A stretch of DNA of 64,000 nucleotides from Streptomyces sp. AM 4-1-1 (GCF_029167625.1 NZ_CP119145.1:5456001-5520000), one strand, 5' to 3'; positions 1 through 8,748 are shown, counted from the stretch's first letter. Notes: generated by a model from the sequence alone, not told the origin. Program-made: numbers and translations.

Positions 1-1
1 C

Positions 2-388
2 GAGGAGGCCGCGCTCGTCCTCGGCACCGACGAGGCGTACGCCTCCGCGCGAGCCCGGGAGCCGTTGGCGCTCGCCCGTTCGTTGGCCGCGCTCGGTGCG
101 CGTGAGGCGATCATCAAGGACGGCCCACGCGGCTGCGCCGCCGTCATCGACCACCGCGAGTACGTACGGGCCGCGGTTCCCGTGGAGACGGTGGACCCGG
201 TGGGCGCCGGCGACGCGTTCGTCGCGGGCTACCTCGTCGAGCGCCTGGCCGGCGGAGACGCCGGAGTACGCCTCACCACCGCGACACGTACCGGCGCCTA
301 CGCCGTCACGGTCCCGGGGGACTGCGAGGGCCTGCCCTTCCGTCACGAACTCGACTCCTTCTCGGCGGCGGAGGACGTCTCCCGATAG
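2..388 (+). CDS. PfkB-family sugar kinase, C-terminal part (probable 2-keto-3-deoxygluconate kinase)
   Basis: The gene enters from outside the window; 128 C-terminal residues are visible and end at a TAG. The PfkB signature DPVGAGDAFVAGYL is clear, including the GAGD anion hole with the catalytic Asp, so this is a ribokinase-superfamily sugar kinase that phosphorylates a hydroxyl with ATP. The next gene, 47 bases downstream on the same strand, is a KDPG-type aldolase. That pairing is the usual one for 2-keto-3-deoxygluconate kinase, so KDG to KDPG is the inferred reaction, in the catabolism of uronates or similar sugar acids. The N-terminal substrate-recognition half is missing, so another keto-sugar substrate cannot be excluded. 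Confidence 0.85.
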   Translation, partial: EEAALVLGTDEAYASARAREPLALARSLAALGAREAIIKDGPRGCAAVIDHREYVRAAVPVETVDPVGAGDAFVAGYLVERLAGGDAGVRLTTATRTGAYAVTVPGDCEGLPFRHELDSFSAAEDVSR

Positions 389-435
389 CCCCGTCCGGCC
401 GACCCGACCCCACCGGACCCGATCAGAAGGCCGAT

Positions 436-1074
436 GTGCCCCACACCCCGGAAGACTTCACCCGATTCTTCGACGACGCGTTCGCGGCCGTCCCGCTCAT
501 GGCGATCCTCCGCGGGTACTCGCCCGAACGCACCGTCGAGTTGGCCACCCGGGCGTGGGACCTCGGGATCACCCAGGTCGAGGTTCCCGTCCAGGACCCT
601 GACGCCGTGCCGTCCCTCAAGGCAGCCGTCTCCGGCGGCGCACGCCGGCACATGCGTGTGGGGGCCGGCACCGTCACCACCCCTGAGCAGGTCCGCGTCG
701 CCCGGGAGGCCGGTGCGGCGTTCACCGTCGCCCCCGGGTACGACGAGGACGTCCTGGAGGAGAGCCTCGCCCTGGGCGTCCCCCACCTTCCGGGTGTCTC
801 CACGCCCTCGGAGATGGGGAGGGCACAACGGAGGGGCCTCCACTGGGTCAAGGTGTTTCCCGCGTCCCATCTCGGGCCCTCCTGGATACGTGCGGTCCGG
901 GCGCCGTTCCCGCGGCTGCGCATCGTCGCGACCGGCGGCGTCGACGCGGGGAACGCCACCTCCTTTCTCGAAGCCGGCGCACGTGTCGTCTCCCTGGGCT
1001 CGGCCCTGGCGCATCCGACGCAACTCGACCGGATCGCCGTGCTGCTCGGCGGGAACCGCGCCGGCGGCGGCTGA
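436..1074 (+). CDS. eda: 2-dehydro-3-deoxyphosphogluconate (KDPG) aldolase / 4-hydroxy-2-oxoglutarate aldolase
   Basis: A 212-residue class I aldolase of normal family length. It should cleave KDPG to pyruvate and glyceraldehyde 3-phosphate through a Schiff base. Visible residues are Arg26 in the ILRG segment, Glu49 in QVEVPV as the general base, the GAGTV strand at 76-80, Schiff-base Lys139 in VKVFPA, and the phosphate-binding VATGGVD at about 164-170. The start is GTG at 436, with AGAAGG six bases upstream; an overlapping ATG two bases earlier is in another frame. It follows the sugar kinase with 47 bases between them, so the two probably form one catabolic transcript. Confidence 0.92.
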   Translation: MPHTPEDFTRFFDDAFAAVPLMAILRGYSPERTVELATRAWDLGITQVEVPVQDPDAVPSLKAAVSGGARRHMRVGAGTVTTPEQVRVAREAGAAFTVAPGYDEDVLEESLALGVPHLPGVSTPSEMGRAQRRGLHWVKVFPASHLGPSWIRAVRAPFPRLRIVATGGVDAGNATSFLEAGARVVSLGSALAHPTQLDRIAVLLGGNRAGGG

Positions 1075-1083
1075 GCCGGGACG

Positions 1084-1125
1084 CCGTGCCGCCTGGCGGA
1101 ACGCGGCGGTCTCGTCGCGGCACGG
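1084..1125. terminator. possible terminator hairpin between convergent genes
   Basis: A perfect 9-bp inverted repeat (CCGTGCCGC / GCGGCACGG) with a long GC-rich loop lies just after the aldolase stop and before the end of the convergent acetyltransferase gene. No T-run follows on either strand, which is common in GC-rich actinomycetes. The long loop keeps confidence low. Confidence 0.35.
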
Positions 1126-1235
1126 GCCCGTCCACCCGGCGGCCCTCTCCGCGCGGGACCCTGGCGACGCACCCACGGTCCCCGTCCGGAGCGCGGGCCA
1201 CCGCGCGGCCGTCGTCCCTCGGGGTGGGCCGGGGC

Positions 1236-1838
1236 CTACCGGTGCCCGCGCTCCGAGACGGTGGGCTTCCGGATCGAGCCGGGTGGAGCGGAACGGGACG
1301 GGACGATCGCGGACCACACGCCGAACCACTGCTCGGCCCCGTACTCCTCGAACCGCTCCACCTCGGTGAACCCCAGCTCCGCCGCGAGGCGCATCGAGCG
1401 GACGTTGGCGGTCTGTGTGCAGAGCACCACCGGCTCGCCGGGAAGCGCGTCGGCGAACCGGTCGAGTGCCGCCGCGCACGCCTCGGCGGCGTATCCGCGT
1501 CCCCATGCCTCCGGCAGGAACATGCAGCCGAGCTCGGCCTCCCCGGCATCCGGACGGACGTGACCCGGACGTTCCGCCTCGCGCCGATCGAACGTGATCA
1601 TGCCGATCATCGTTCCGTCGAGATCGACCACGAAGAGGCCGGGGCGCCGCCCGGGCACCTCGGGCACCACGCGTTCGAGCTCAGTACGCGGTCGGGGGCC
1701 ACCGATGTAGGTGCCCACCTCCGGTGAGGCGAACAGCTCGATGAACGCCGTACGGTCCCGGGCCCTGGGCTCGCGGAGCACGAGCCGCTCGGTCCTGATC
1801 GGGTCAGCCGGCCGGGCGACGGGTCCGAGCTCAGCCAT
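1236..1838 (-). CDS. GNAT family N-acetyltransferase (RimJ/RimL type)
   Basis: A 200-residue acetyl-CoA-dependent acetyltransferase. It opens with the typical TERLVLREPRARD strand of RimJ/RimL-type enzymes. An acetyl-CoA-binding region GCMFLPEAWGRGYAAEA (a variant of the Q/RxxGxG/A loop) is followed by the NVRSMRLAAELGFTEV segment of motif B. The ATG at 1838 has AGG nine bases upstream and is preferred over an in-frame TTG three codons earlier. The gene converges on the aldolase gene. The substrate could be a protein N-terminus or a small amine; nothing in the context tells which. Confidence 0.88.
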   Translation of the reverse strand: MAELGPVARPADPIRTERLVLREPRARDRTAFIELFASPEVGTYIGGPRPRTELERVVPEVPGRRPGLFVVDLDGTMIGMITFDRREAERPGHVRPDAGEAELGCMFLPEAWGRGYAAEACAAALDRFADALPGEPVVLCTQTANVRSMRLAAELGFTEVERFEEYGAEQWFGVWSAIVPSRSAPPGSIRKPTVSERGHR

Positions 1839-2000
1839 GGCGGGCAACCTGTCGCACGCCCGCCGGACAGCAGCCTCGGACGACCGACAGCGGCAGCAGC
1901 CTCCGACCGGTCGGCCCGGTCCGGCGGTGCGCCCAGGACGAGTGGTGGAGCACTCGACCCGGTCCCCCGACGTCGTCCACCCGCTGCCCCCGGACCCGGA

Positions 2001-2029
2001 CCCGAATCCGGGCCTGGGCCCGAATCCGG
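2001..2029. repeat. short direct repeat in low-complexity intergenic DNA
   Basis: CCCGAATCCGG occurs twice, at 2001-2011 and 2019-2029, inside a C/G-rich simple stretch (about 1985-2045) between the GNAT and GPP34 genes. It may be only simple-sequence drift. Confidence 0.5.
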
Positions 2030-2048
2030 TTCCGCATCCTGAACCGGC

Positions 2049-2654
2049 TCACGGTCCGCGCCAGAGGTTGGCGAAGGCCGCCTTCTCGATGGACCGCCTC
2101 TGGCGTACGGCCTCCAGCTCCATCACCGCGTCGTGGACAACGGCCACCACGGTCGTCACCGCCTCGTCATCGAGGCCGGGCTCATCCTCGAATCGTTCGC
2201 CCTCGATGCCCACGACCGAGGCGAGGGCGAACAGGACGGGTTCCTTCTCCTCCCAGCGGTCGGCTGCCCGGCGGCGCGCGGGCGTATCGACCGGTTCCAC
2301 GCGCTCCGAGCCCAAGGGCGACCGGCCGCTTCGTTTCCGCGTCAGCTCACCGCTCTCCTCCAGGGCGGCCTGGTACACGGCGGAGAGGTCTCGGCCCCGG
2401 CGCCACAGCCAGTCCTCGATCCGCTCGTAGGGCGCCTGCCTGGTGAGTCCCGCCGCAGCCTCGCCCAGGAGCCGGTCGTCCGGCACCGGCGACAGACCCG
2501 GCACGATGCGGTCACCGTCCACGGCGACCGCCCCCGCACCGATGAGATCGATCAGCTCGGCTCCCGCGAGCGCGAGCGACAGGTCACCCTGCCCCACAGG
2601 ACGTTCCGACCTCGGGTCCACGGCGATGGTGAACAGGTCCTTCGCGGTGGTCAT
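2049..2654 (-). CDS. GPP34 (GOLPH3-like) family phosphoprotein
   Basis: A 201-residue protein of the GPP34 family, the bacterial relatives of eukaryotic GOLPH3, which binds phosphatidylinositol 4-phosphate. Diagnostic features are the MTTAKDLFTIAV start, the GDLSLALAGAELIDL helix and the mostly helical all-alpha pattern ending in a long ELEAVRQRRSIEKAA helix. The ATG at 2654 has GGGGAG upstream and gives the normal family N-terminus. Actinobacteria often carry many copies and the bacterial role is not established. It lies downstream of sdaA on the same strand but is separated from it by a terminator-like hairpin. Confidence 0.85.
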   Translation of the reverse strand: MTTAKDLFTIAVDPRSERPVGQGDLSLALAGAELIDLIGAGAVAVDGDRIVPGLSPVPDDRLLGEAAAGLTRQAPYERIEDWLWRRGRDLSAVYQAALEESGELTRKRSGRSPLGSERVEPVDTPARRRAADRWEEKEPVLFALASVVGIEGERFEDEPGLDDEAVTTVVAVVHDAVMELEAVRQRRSIEKAAFANLWRGP

Positions 2655-2824
2655 GAACGGCTCCCCTCGAAGACGACGACAGAGACCCGCCCCCGCCGAC
2701 CCGGCCCACATCCGACCCGGCCCGGCGGCGGGGCGACTGTCACGATCAGTATCGCCCCGGCCCGCGCGGCCGGAGCCCCTTCGTGAGGCGGTAGTGGGAC
2801 CTGACAGCGCTGAAAGATGGAAAT

Positions 2825-2838
2825 GCCCTGGTCAGGGC
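2825..2838 (-). terminator. terminator of the glycine/serine operon
   Basis: Reading the minus strand, GCCCTG-AC-CAGGGC forms a compact perfect 6-bp stem nine bases after the sdaA stop. It is followed by an A/T-richer tail (ATTTCCATCTTTC). This is the best terminator candidate for the gcvT-gcvH-glyA-sdaA transcript, although the two-base loop means the real loop must be larger. Confidence 0.5.
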
Positions 2839-2846
2839 CTAGAACC

Positions 2847-4229
2847 TCAGCACTCGATGATGTTCACCGCGAGCCCGCCGCGCGCCGTCTCCTTGTACTT
2901 CACGCTCATGTCCGCGCCCGTCTCCTTCATGGTCTTGATGACCTTGTCGAGGGAGACCTTGTGGCTGCCGTCGCCGCGCAGTGCCATCTTCGCCGCCGTG
3001 ACGGCCTTGACCGCGGCCATGCCGTTGCGTTCGATGCAGGGGATCTGGACCAGGCCGCCGACCGGATCGCAGGTGAGGCCGAGGTTGTGTTCCATGCCGA
3101 TCTCGGCGGCGTTCTCGACCTGTTCCGGGGTGCCGCCCAGGACCTCGGCGAGCGCGCCCGCGGCCATCGAGCAGGCCGAGCCGACCTCACCCTGGCAGCC
3201 GACCTCGGCGCCGGAGATCGAGGCGTTCTCCTTGAACAGCATCCCGATGGCACCGGCGGCGAGCAGGAAGCGGACGACACCGTCGTCCTTCTCCGTCTCG
3301 GTGGCGCCGCCCGCCGCAAAGTTCATGTAGTAGTGCAGGACGGCGGGGATGATGCCCGCCGCGCCGTTGGTCGGAGCCGTCACGACCCGGCCGCCCGCGG
3401 CGTTCTCCTCGTTCACCGCCATCGCGTACAGCGTGATCCACTCCATGGCGCGGGCCTGCGGATCGCCCTCGGCACGCAGCTGGCGCGCGGTGTTCGCGGC
3501 GCGGCGGCGGACCTTCAGGCCGCCCGGCAGGATGCCCTCACGGGTCATGCCGCGCGAGACGCAGGACTGCATCACGCGCCAGATGTCCAGCAGCCCACTG
3601 CGGATCTCGTCCTCGGTGCGCCACGCCCTCTCGTTCTCCATCATCAGCGCGGAGATGGAGAGGCCGGTCTCCCGGGCCAGTCGCAGCAGCTCGTCGCCGG
3701 TACGGAAGGGGTGTGTGAGGACGGTGTCGTCGAGGACGATACGGTCCTCGCCCACCGCGTCCTCGTCGACGACGAAACCGCCGCCGACCGAGTAGTAGGT
3801 CTTCTCCAGCAGGACCGTGCCGTCCAGGTCGGACGCCGCGATCGTCATGCCGTTGGCGTGGTAGGGGAGGGCCTTGCGGCGGTGCAGGACCAGCTCTTCG
3901 TCGGCGTCGAAGGCGATCTCGTGCATGCCGAGCAGATTGAGCCGGCCGGTCGAACGGATCACGGCGACGCGGTCGTCGGCGGTCTCGACGTCGACGGTAC
4001 GGGGCGATTCGCCCTCCAGACCGAGCAGCACGGCCTTGGGGGTGCCGTGGCCGTGCCCGGTGGCGCCGAGCGAGCCGAACAGTTCGGCCCGTATCGAGAC
4101 GGTGTGGGCCAGCAGGCCCTCGTTCTTCAGGCGGCGCGCGAACATGCCCGCCGCGCGCATCGGGCCGACCGTATGGGAGCTGGACGGGCCGATGCCGATC
4201 GAGAACAGGTCGAAGACCGAGATGGCCAC
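2847..4229 (-). CDS. sdaA: L-serine ammonia-lyase (serine dehydratase), single-chain iron-sulfur type
   Basis: A 460-residue enzyme that should deaminate L-serine to pyruvate and ammonia. It has the N-terminal beta domain beginning [21 protein letters not shown], the [18 protein letters not shown] segment of the catalytic alpha domain, and cysteines in [18 protein letters not shown] that, with another upstream, bind the oxygen-sensitive 4Fe-4S cluster in this family. The length fits the fused one-polypeptide form. The start is GTG at 4229 with AGGAG upstream. It is the last gene of the glycine-induced operon, 192 bases after glyA, and would drain the serine made there into pyruvate. Confidence 0.96.
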   Translation of the reverse strand: MAISVFDLFSIGIGPSSSHTVGPMRAAGMFARRLKNEGLLAHTVSIRAELFGSLGATGHGHGTPKAVLLGLEGESPRTVDVETADDRVAVIRSTGRLNLLGMHEIAFDADEELVLHRRKALPYHANGMTIAASDLDGTVLLEKTYYSVGGGFVVDEDAVGEDRIVLDDTVLTHPFRTGDELLRLARETGLSISALMMENERAWRTEDEIRSGLLDIWRVMQSCVSRGMTREGILPGGLKVRRRAANTARQLRAEGDPQARAMEWITLYAMAVNEENAAGGRVVTAPTNGAAGIIPAVLHYYMNFAAGGATETEKDDGVVRFLLAAGAIGMLFKENASISGAEVGCQGEVGSACSMAAGALAEVLGGTPEQVENAAEIGMEHNLGLTCDPVGGLVQIPCIERNGMAAVKAVTAAKMALRGDGSHKVSLDKVIKTMKETGADMSVKYKETARGGLAVNIIEC

Positions 4230-4316
4230 GGGATGACTCCTAAGGGTTGGTAGACGTCGTTGTCTGCCGGGGTGGTGCGGTACGGGCCGGTGCGGGCCCG
4301 CAGGCGGGGCAAGGGC

Positions 4317-4356
4317 GGGGGCACCGCGCCCACTGTTCAGTGTGCGCGGTGCCCCC
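4317..4356 (-). terminator. strong intercistronic hairpin between glyA and sdaA
   Basis: The arms are 4317-4329 and 4344-4356, a perfect 13-bp GC-rich stem. After one mismatch a further 5-bp stem (CACTG/CAGTG) closes on a TT loop, so the hairpin is about 19 bp tall. It sits between glyA and sdaA. It could end most transcripts after glyA or protect the upstream mRNA from 3' decay, giving sdaA lower expression than glyA and gcvTH. Confidence 0.7.
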
Positions 4357-4421
4357 GGGGTACGTCGTCGGGCCGCTGGGCCGGCCCGGTGCCTTCCCCG
4401 GCCGCGTCGCCGGGGGCGGCA

Positions 4422-5681
4422 CTACTTCAGGCCGGGGTACAGCGGGAACTTCTCGGCGAGCGCGATGACGCGGGCCTTGAGGTCGGCGCTGTCGTAGGAC
4501 GGCTTCAGGGCGGCGGCGATGATCTCCGCGACCTCGGTGAAGTCCTCGGTCCGGAAGCCGCGGGTGGCCAGGGCCGGCGTACCGATCCGCAGACCCGAGG
4601 TCACCATCGGGGGACGCGGGTCGTTCGGGACGGCGTTCCGGTTGACCGTGATGCCGACCTCGTGGAGACGGTCCTCGGCCTGCTGGCCGTCCAGCTCCGA
4701 GTGGCGCAGGTCGACGAGGACCAGGTGGACGTCCGTACCACCGGAGAGCACGGAGACCCCGGCCTCGGTGACGTCCGGCCGGCCCAGGCGCTCGGCCAGG
4801 ATGCGGGCGCCGTCCAGGGTGCGCTGCTGGCGCTCCTTGAACTCCTCGGTCGCCGCGACCTTGAACGAGACGGCCTTGGCCGCGACCACGTGCTCCAGCG
4901 GGCCGCCCTGCTGGCCGGGGAAGACCGCGGAGTTGATCTTCTTGGCGAGTTCCTGCGTCGACAGGATGACGCCGCCGCGCGGACCGCCGAGGGTCTTGTG
5001 CGTGGTGGTCGTGACGACATGGGCGTGCGGCACCGGGTTGGGGTGCAGGCCCGCGGCCACCAGGCCCGCGAAGTGCGCCATGTCGACCATCAGGTACGCG
5101 CCGACCTCGTCCGCGATGCGGCGGAAGGCGGCGAAGTCCAGCTGACGGGGGTACGCGGACCAGCCGGCCACGATCAGCTTGGGCTTCGACTCCTTGGCCA
5201 GCCGCTCGACCTCGGACATGTCCACGACGCCGGTGTCGTCGACGTGGTAGGCGACCACGTTGTAGAGCTTGCCGGAGAAGTTGATCTTCATGCCGTGGGT
5301 CAGGTGACCGCCGTGGGCGAGGTTCAGGCCCATGATCGTGTCGCCCGGCTTGAGCAGCGCGAACATCGCGGCGGCGTTGGCCTGCGCGCCCGAGTGCGGC
5401 TGGACGTTGGCGTGCTCGGCGCCGAACAGGTCCTTGACGCGGTCGATGGCGATCTGCTCGATCACGTCGACGTGCTCACAGCCACCGTAGTAGCGGCGGC
5501 CCGGGTATCCCTCGGCGTACTTGTTGGTGAGGACGGAGCCCTGGGCCTCCATGACCGCGACCGGAGCGAAGTTCTCCGAGGCGATCATTTCGAGGGTGGA
5601 CTGCTGTCGGTGGAGCTCGGCGTCGACGGCGGCGGCGACGTCCGGGTCCAGCTCGTGCAGGGAGGAGTTGAGAAGCGACAT
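4422..5681 (-). CDS. glyA: serine hydroxymethyltransferase
   Basis: A 419-residue PLP enzyme of normal length that interconverts glycine plus 5,10-methylene-THF and serine plus THF. The PLP-binding lysine is Lys229 in [16 protein letters not shown]. Other family hallmarks are IASENFAP near residue 35, the [10 protein letters not shown] segment at 58-67 and [12 protein letters not shown] at 198-209. The ATG at 5681 has AAGGGACC upstream, and the gene starts 20 bases after gcvH. In this operon it probably runs toward serine, using the methylene-THF produced by the glycine cleavage system. Confidence 0.97.
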   Translation of the reverse strand: MSLLNSSLHELDPDVAAAVDAELHRQQSTLEMIASENFAPVAVMEAQGSVLTNKYAEGYPGRRYYGGCEHVDVIEQIAIDRVKDLFGAEHANVQPHSGAQANAAAMFALLKPGDTIMGLNLAHGGHLTHGMKINFSGKLYNVVAYHVDDTGVVDMSEVERLAKESKPKLIVAGWSAYPRQLDFAAFRRIADEVGAYLMVDMAHFAGLVAAGLHPNPVPHAHVVTTTTHKTLGGPRGGVILSTQELAKKINSAVFPGQQGGPLEHVVAAKAVSFKVAATEEFKERQQRTLDGARILAERLGRPDVTEAGVSVLSGGTDVHLVLVDLRHSELDGQQAEDRLHEVGITVNRNAVPNDPRPPMVTSGLRIGTPALATRGFRTEDFTEVAEIIAAALKPSYDSADLKARVIALAEKFPLYPGLK

Positions 5682-5701
5682 CAGGTGGTCCCTTGGGGTC
5701 T

Positions 5702-6079
5702 TTAGTTGCCGGAGAACTCGGTGTACTCGTCCGCGGAGAGCAGGTCCTTCGGCTCCTCCGCGACGCGTACCTTGAACAGCCAGCCGCCCTCGAAGGGAGC
5801 GGAATTGACCAGCGAGGGGTCGTCCACGACGTCCTGGTTCGCGGCCGTGACCTCACCGGTCACCGGCGAGTACAGGTCGCTGACGGACTTGGTCGACTCC
5901 AGCTCGCCGCAGGTCTCACCCGCGGTCACCGTGTCGCCGACCTCGGGGAGCTGGGCGTAGACGACGTCACCGAGCGCGTTGGCCGCGAACTCCGTGATGC
6001 CGATCGTGGCCACACCGTCGTCGAGGGCCGACAGCCACTCGTGCTCCTTGCTGTACCGCAGCTGCTGGGGGTTGCTCAT
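5702..6079 (-). CDS. gcvH: glycine cleavage system H protein
   Basis: A 125-residue lipoyl carrier protein of normal length. The lipoylated lysine is Lys64 in the ESTKSVSD loop. It shuttles the aminomethyl group from the P protein (glycine dehydrogenase) to the T protein. The ATG at 6079 has AGGAG upstream. It lies between gcvT (159 bases upstream) and glyA (20 bases downstream) on the minus strand. The gcvP gene is not in the window and must be elsewhere. Confidence 0.97.
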   Translation of the reverse strand: MSNPQQLRYSKEHEWLSALDDGVATIGITEFAANALGDVVYAQLPEVGDTVTAGETCGELESTKSVSDLYSPVTGEVTAANQDVVDDPSLVNSAPFEGGWLFKVRVAEEPKDLLSADEYTEFSGN

Positions 6080-6238
6080 GACCTGAATTCTCCTGTACGC
6101 GGGGAGTGCTGGTGGACGGTGGTCTTACGGTGTGAGACGCGAATGCGTCACGTCCGGCGCGGGCCGGTGTGTACGCGGGCACGCCCGTGGCGGTGCCCGG
6201 TGGTGCTGTGCCCGGTGCCCTTGGTGGGGGCGGGCAGA

Positions 6239-7354
6239 TCACTTCCGGCGCTTGTAGAACGGCAGCGCCACGACCTCGTAGGGCTCATGGGTGCCCCGGA
6301 CGTCCACCCCGACGCCCGGGGCGCCGGGAGCGGCGTGCGCCGCGTCCACGTAGGCCATGGCGATCGGCCTGCCCAAGGTCGGCGACGGGGCGCCCGAGGT
6401 GACCTCGCCGACGGCCTGTCCGCCGGCCACGACGGCGAAGCCCGCCCTCGGCACCCGGCGGCCCTCGGCGATCAGGCCGACGAGCTTGCGGGGCGGGGTC
6501 GCCTCGGCACGCCGGGCGGCGGCCTCCAGGGCCTCGCGGCCCACGAAGTCACCCTCCTTCTCGAACTTCACGACCCGGCCGAGGCCCGCGTCGAACGGCG
6601 TGAGGACGGTGGTCAGCTCGTGCCCGTACAGCGGCATGCCCGCCTCCAGGCGCAGGGTGTCGCGGCAGGACAGTCCGCAGGGGATCAGTCCGCGCGGGGC
6701 GCCGGCCTCGGTCAGCGCCCGCCACACCCCCTCGGCGTGCTCGGGGGCGACGAAGAGCTCGAAGCCGTCCTCCCCGGTGTAACCGGTGCGGGCGATCAGG
6801 GCGGGGACCCCCGCGACCGTGCCGGGCAGGCCCGCGTAGTACTTCAGACCGTCCAGGTCGGCGTCGGTGACCGCGGCCAGGATCGCGGGGGACTCGGGGC
6901 CCTGCACGGCGAGCAGCGCGTACGCGTCGCGGTCGTCGCGCACCTCGGCGTCGAAGCCCTCGGCGCGGGCGGTCAGCGCGTCGAGCACGGTCTGCGCGTT
7001 CCCGGCGTTGGCGACCACCAGGTACTCGCTCCCGCCGAGGCGGTAGACGATCAGGTCGTCCAGGATTCCGCCGTCCTCCGCGCAGATCATGGTGTACCGG
7101 GCGCGGCCCACGCCGACGGTCCCGATGTTGCCGACCAGCGCGAAGTCGAGGGCCGCGAGGGCCTGCGGGCCCGTGACGGTGATCTCACCCATGTGCGACA
7201 GGTCGAAGAGCCCCGCCCTGGTGCGTACGGCGTTGTGCTCGTCGCGCTCGCTGGCGTACCGCAGCGGCATGTCCCAGCCCGCGAAATCGGTCATGGTCGC
7301 GCCCAGCGAACGATGCAGCGCGTCGAGGGCGGTGAGACGGGGGACAGTGCTCAT
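6239..7354 (-). CDS. gcvT: glycine cleavage system T protein (aminomethyltransferase)
   Basis: A 371-residue aminomethyltransferase that releases ammonia and methylene-THF from the aminomethyl-lipoyl H protein. Typical segments are FAGWDMPLRY (24-33), LFDLSHMGEI (49-58), the GGILDDLIVYRL stretch holding the conserved Asp near residues 99-100, and GYTGEDGFELFV. The ATG at 7354 is chosen because it gives the family N-terminus and has GGGAG eight bases upstream; an in-frame extension upstream would run into the riboswitch. It is the first gene of the operon and is directly downstream of a tandem glycine riboswitch. Confidence 0.96.
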   Translation of the reverse strand: MSTVPRLTALDALHRSLGATMTDFAGWDMPLRYASERDEHNAVRTRAGLFDLSHMGEITVTGPQALAALDFALVGNIGTVGVGRARYTMICAEDGGILDDLIVYRLGGSEYLVVANAGNAQTVLDALTARAEGFDAEVRDDRDAYALLAVQGPESPAILAAVTDADLDGLKYYAGLPGTVAGVPALIARTGYTGEDGFELFVAPEHAEGVWRALTEAGAPRGLIPCGLSCRDTLRLEAGMPLYGHELTTVLTPFDAGLGRVVKFEKEGDFVGREALEAAARRAEATPPRKLVGLIAEGRRVPRAGFAVVAGGQAVGEVTSGAPSPTLGRPIAMAYVDAAHAAPGAPGVGVDVRGTHEPYEVVALPFYKRRK

Positions 7355-7387
7355 AGGTGTGGCTCCCAGGCATGACGACGAGGACGA

Positions 7388-7588
7388 TCCCTCCCCATCT
7401 GTCATCGGAACCTGAGAGGTTCGCCGAGAGGCCCCGTAGGGGGTCGGCTTGCACCTTGGGTGGAGCCGCGGAGCGACTCGCTTTTCAGATGTGCCTCATC
7501 CACGCGGTACGGGGCCTGAGAGATTCAAGGGAGGATCTTGCTCCTTCGGCGCCCGGACACCTGAGGGGTGCCCGGAACTCTCCCGCGC
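7388..7588 (-). promoter_or_regulatory. tandem glycine riboswitch upstream of gcvT
   Basis: On the minus strand two glycine aptamers follow each other. Aptamer 1 (about 7588-7479) has the conserved GGAGAG, CGCCGAAGGAGCAA, GAATCTCTCAGG and ACATCTGAAAAGC elements. Aptamer 2 (about 7478-7388) repeats the pattern with ACCCAAGGTGCAA, GAACCTCTCAGG and ACAGATGGGGAGG. These match the gcvT-type glycine riboswitch consensus from memory. It lies 34 bases before the gcvT start and should turn on the glycine cleavage/serine operon when glycine is high. Similar switches on gcv genes are known in Streptomyces. Confidence 0.93.
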
Positions 7589-7752
7589 GGATTCGAGCGG
7601 CCTGTATGCAGTTGGCGGGGCCATCATCGCACGCATCGCGGCGGAGTGGGGCCCCGGTGCCCGACGGAACGCGGCACGGGGGCGGTTGTGGGACATTGCC
7701 TTTTCTTTACACTTCTTGAGCAGGCGTGGTGTGACCCGACAGGGGGAGTGCG

Positions 7753-8514
7753 ATGACGTTGCGGCGGTACGCGACGGCCGCGGGGGGCGTGCACGGGGAG
7801 CTTCCCGCGCAACAGGGCGCACCGGACCGGGAGACATGCGCGCGGACGCGCCGGGAGGCGCCCGGCAGCGCGCCGGACACACCCGGCCCGCACGCCCCCG
7901 TCGTCCGGGACCTGCGGGCGGCGGGGCCGGGGGACGGGCCACGGGTCCTGTACTTCGGCGCGGGGGACGTGGTGGTGGTCTCCGGACTGCCCGGCAGCGG
8001 CAAGTCCACCCTCATCCGGCGGACCGTGGACGTGCGCGCGATCGATTCCCAGGACGTCCGGGACCGCTGGGCCCGGACGCTGCCCCGGTTATGCCCCTAC
8101 ACCCTCTACCGGCCCCTGGTCCGGATCGCCCACTACCGCGCGCTGCGGCGGGCCCTGCTCACCGGCGCGTCCCTCGTCGTCCATGACTGCGGTCACCAGG
8201 CATGGGTACGCCGCTGGCTGGCCCGGGGGGCCCTGCGCCGGGGCCGCACCCTCCATCTGATCCTTCTCGACGTCACTCCCGAGACCGCCAGGGACGGCCA
8301 GCGCCGGCGCGGACGCGGGGTCTCGGGCTACGCCTTCGCCCGCCACCGCGCGGCGGTCGCCCGGCTGCTGCGCGCCGCCGAGGAGGGCGTCCTGCCCCCG
8401 GGCTGCTCGTCGGCGGTCCTGCTGGACCGCGCGGCGGCCGGGGCGCTGACCGGGCTGTCGTTCGCCGGGCCGATGACGCCTCAGGGACCTCCGCCCGCGC
8501 CGGTTCCGGCCTGA
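7753..8514 (+). CDS. P-loop NTPase / kinase-like protein with a TTA codon
   Basis: A 253-residue protein with a Walker A motif, GLPGSGKST, at residues 78-86 after a 60-residue Arg/Pro-rich N-terminus that looks disordered. The domain resembles small P-loop kinases and zeta-toxin-like ATP-binding proteins, with IDSQDVRDRWA after the P-loop, VVHDCGH as the likely second strand, and LILLDVTPETARDGQRRRGRGVSG resembling a kinase lid. The ATG at 7753 follows AGGGGGAG. Leu113 is encoded by TTA (8089-8091), the codon read by the bldA tRNA in Streptomyces; it was the only TTA found in a called gene here. The substrate is unknown. Confidence 0.82.
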   Translation: MTLRRYATAAGGVHGELPAQQGAPDRETCARTRREAPGSAPDTPGPHAPVVRDLRAAGPGDGPRVLYFGAGDVVVVSGLPGSGKSTLIRRTVDVRAIDSQDVRDRWARTLPRLCPYTLYRPLVRIAHYRALRRALLTGASLVVHDCGHQAWVRRWLARGALRRGRTLHLILLDVTPETARDGQRRRGRGVSGYAFARHRAAVARLLRAAEEGVLPPGCSSAVLLDRAAAGALTGLSFAGPMTPQGPPPAPVPA

Positions 8515-8748
8515 CCCGGACGAGAGGCCCCGGGCCCGTCCGGCGCGGGGCGCCGTCCGGTGCGTGCGATCGCGGGACGGCCGGAAGTCCTGGAGCGGAT
8601 TCCCCCTGGTCCGCGAGACCTTGGGGGAGGGGCTACCAGGGCTTTTGGCCGACGCGGTGAGCGTGCGTGCTGGGCCGCGCGACGGGGCAGGGCTTGCCGG
8701 GAGCGGTACTAGAGTGCTGCCGCACAGCATGGGCGAGAAGGGGAAGCA

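Noticed and set aside
1831..2052. Open frame on the minus strand rich in Arg (MSRFRMRNRIRAQARIRVRVRG)
   Set aside because: It is a translation of the C/G-rich simple repeat between two genes, has no family features, and has no ribosome site.
2817..4253. Long plus-strand frame (478 codons) opposite sdaA
   Set aside because: It mirrors the codon pattern of sdaA on the other strand; its product is His/Asp/Gly/Arg low-complexity, typical of antisense frames in GC-rich DNA.
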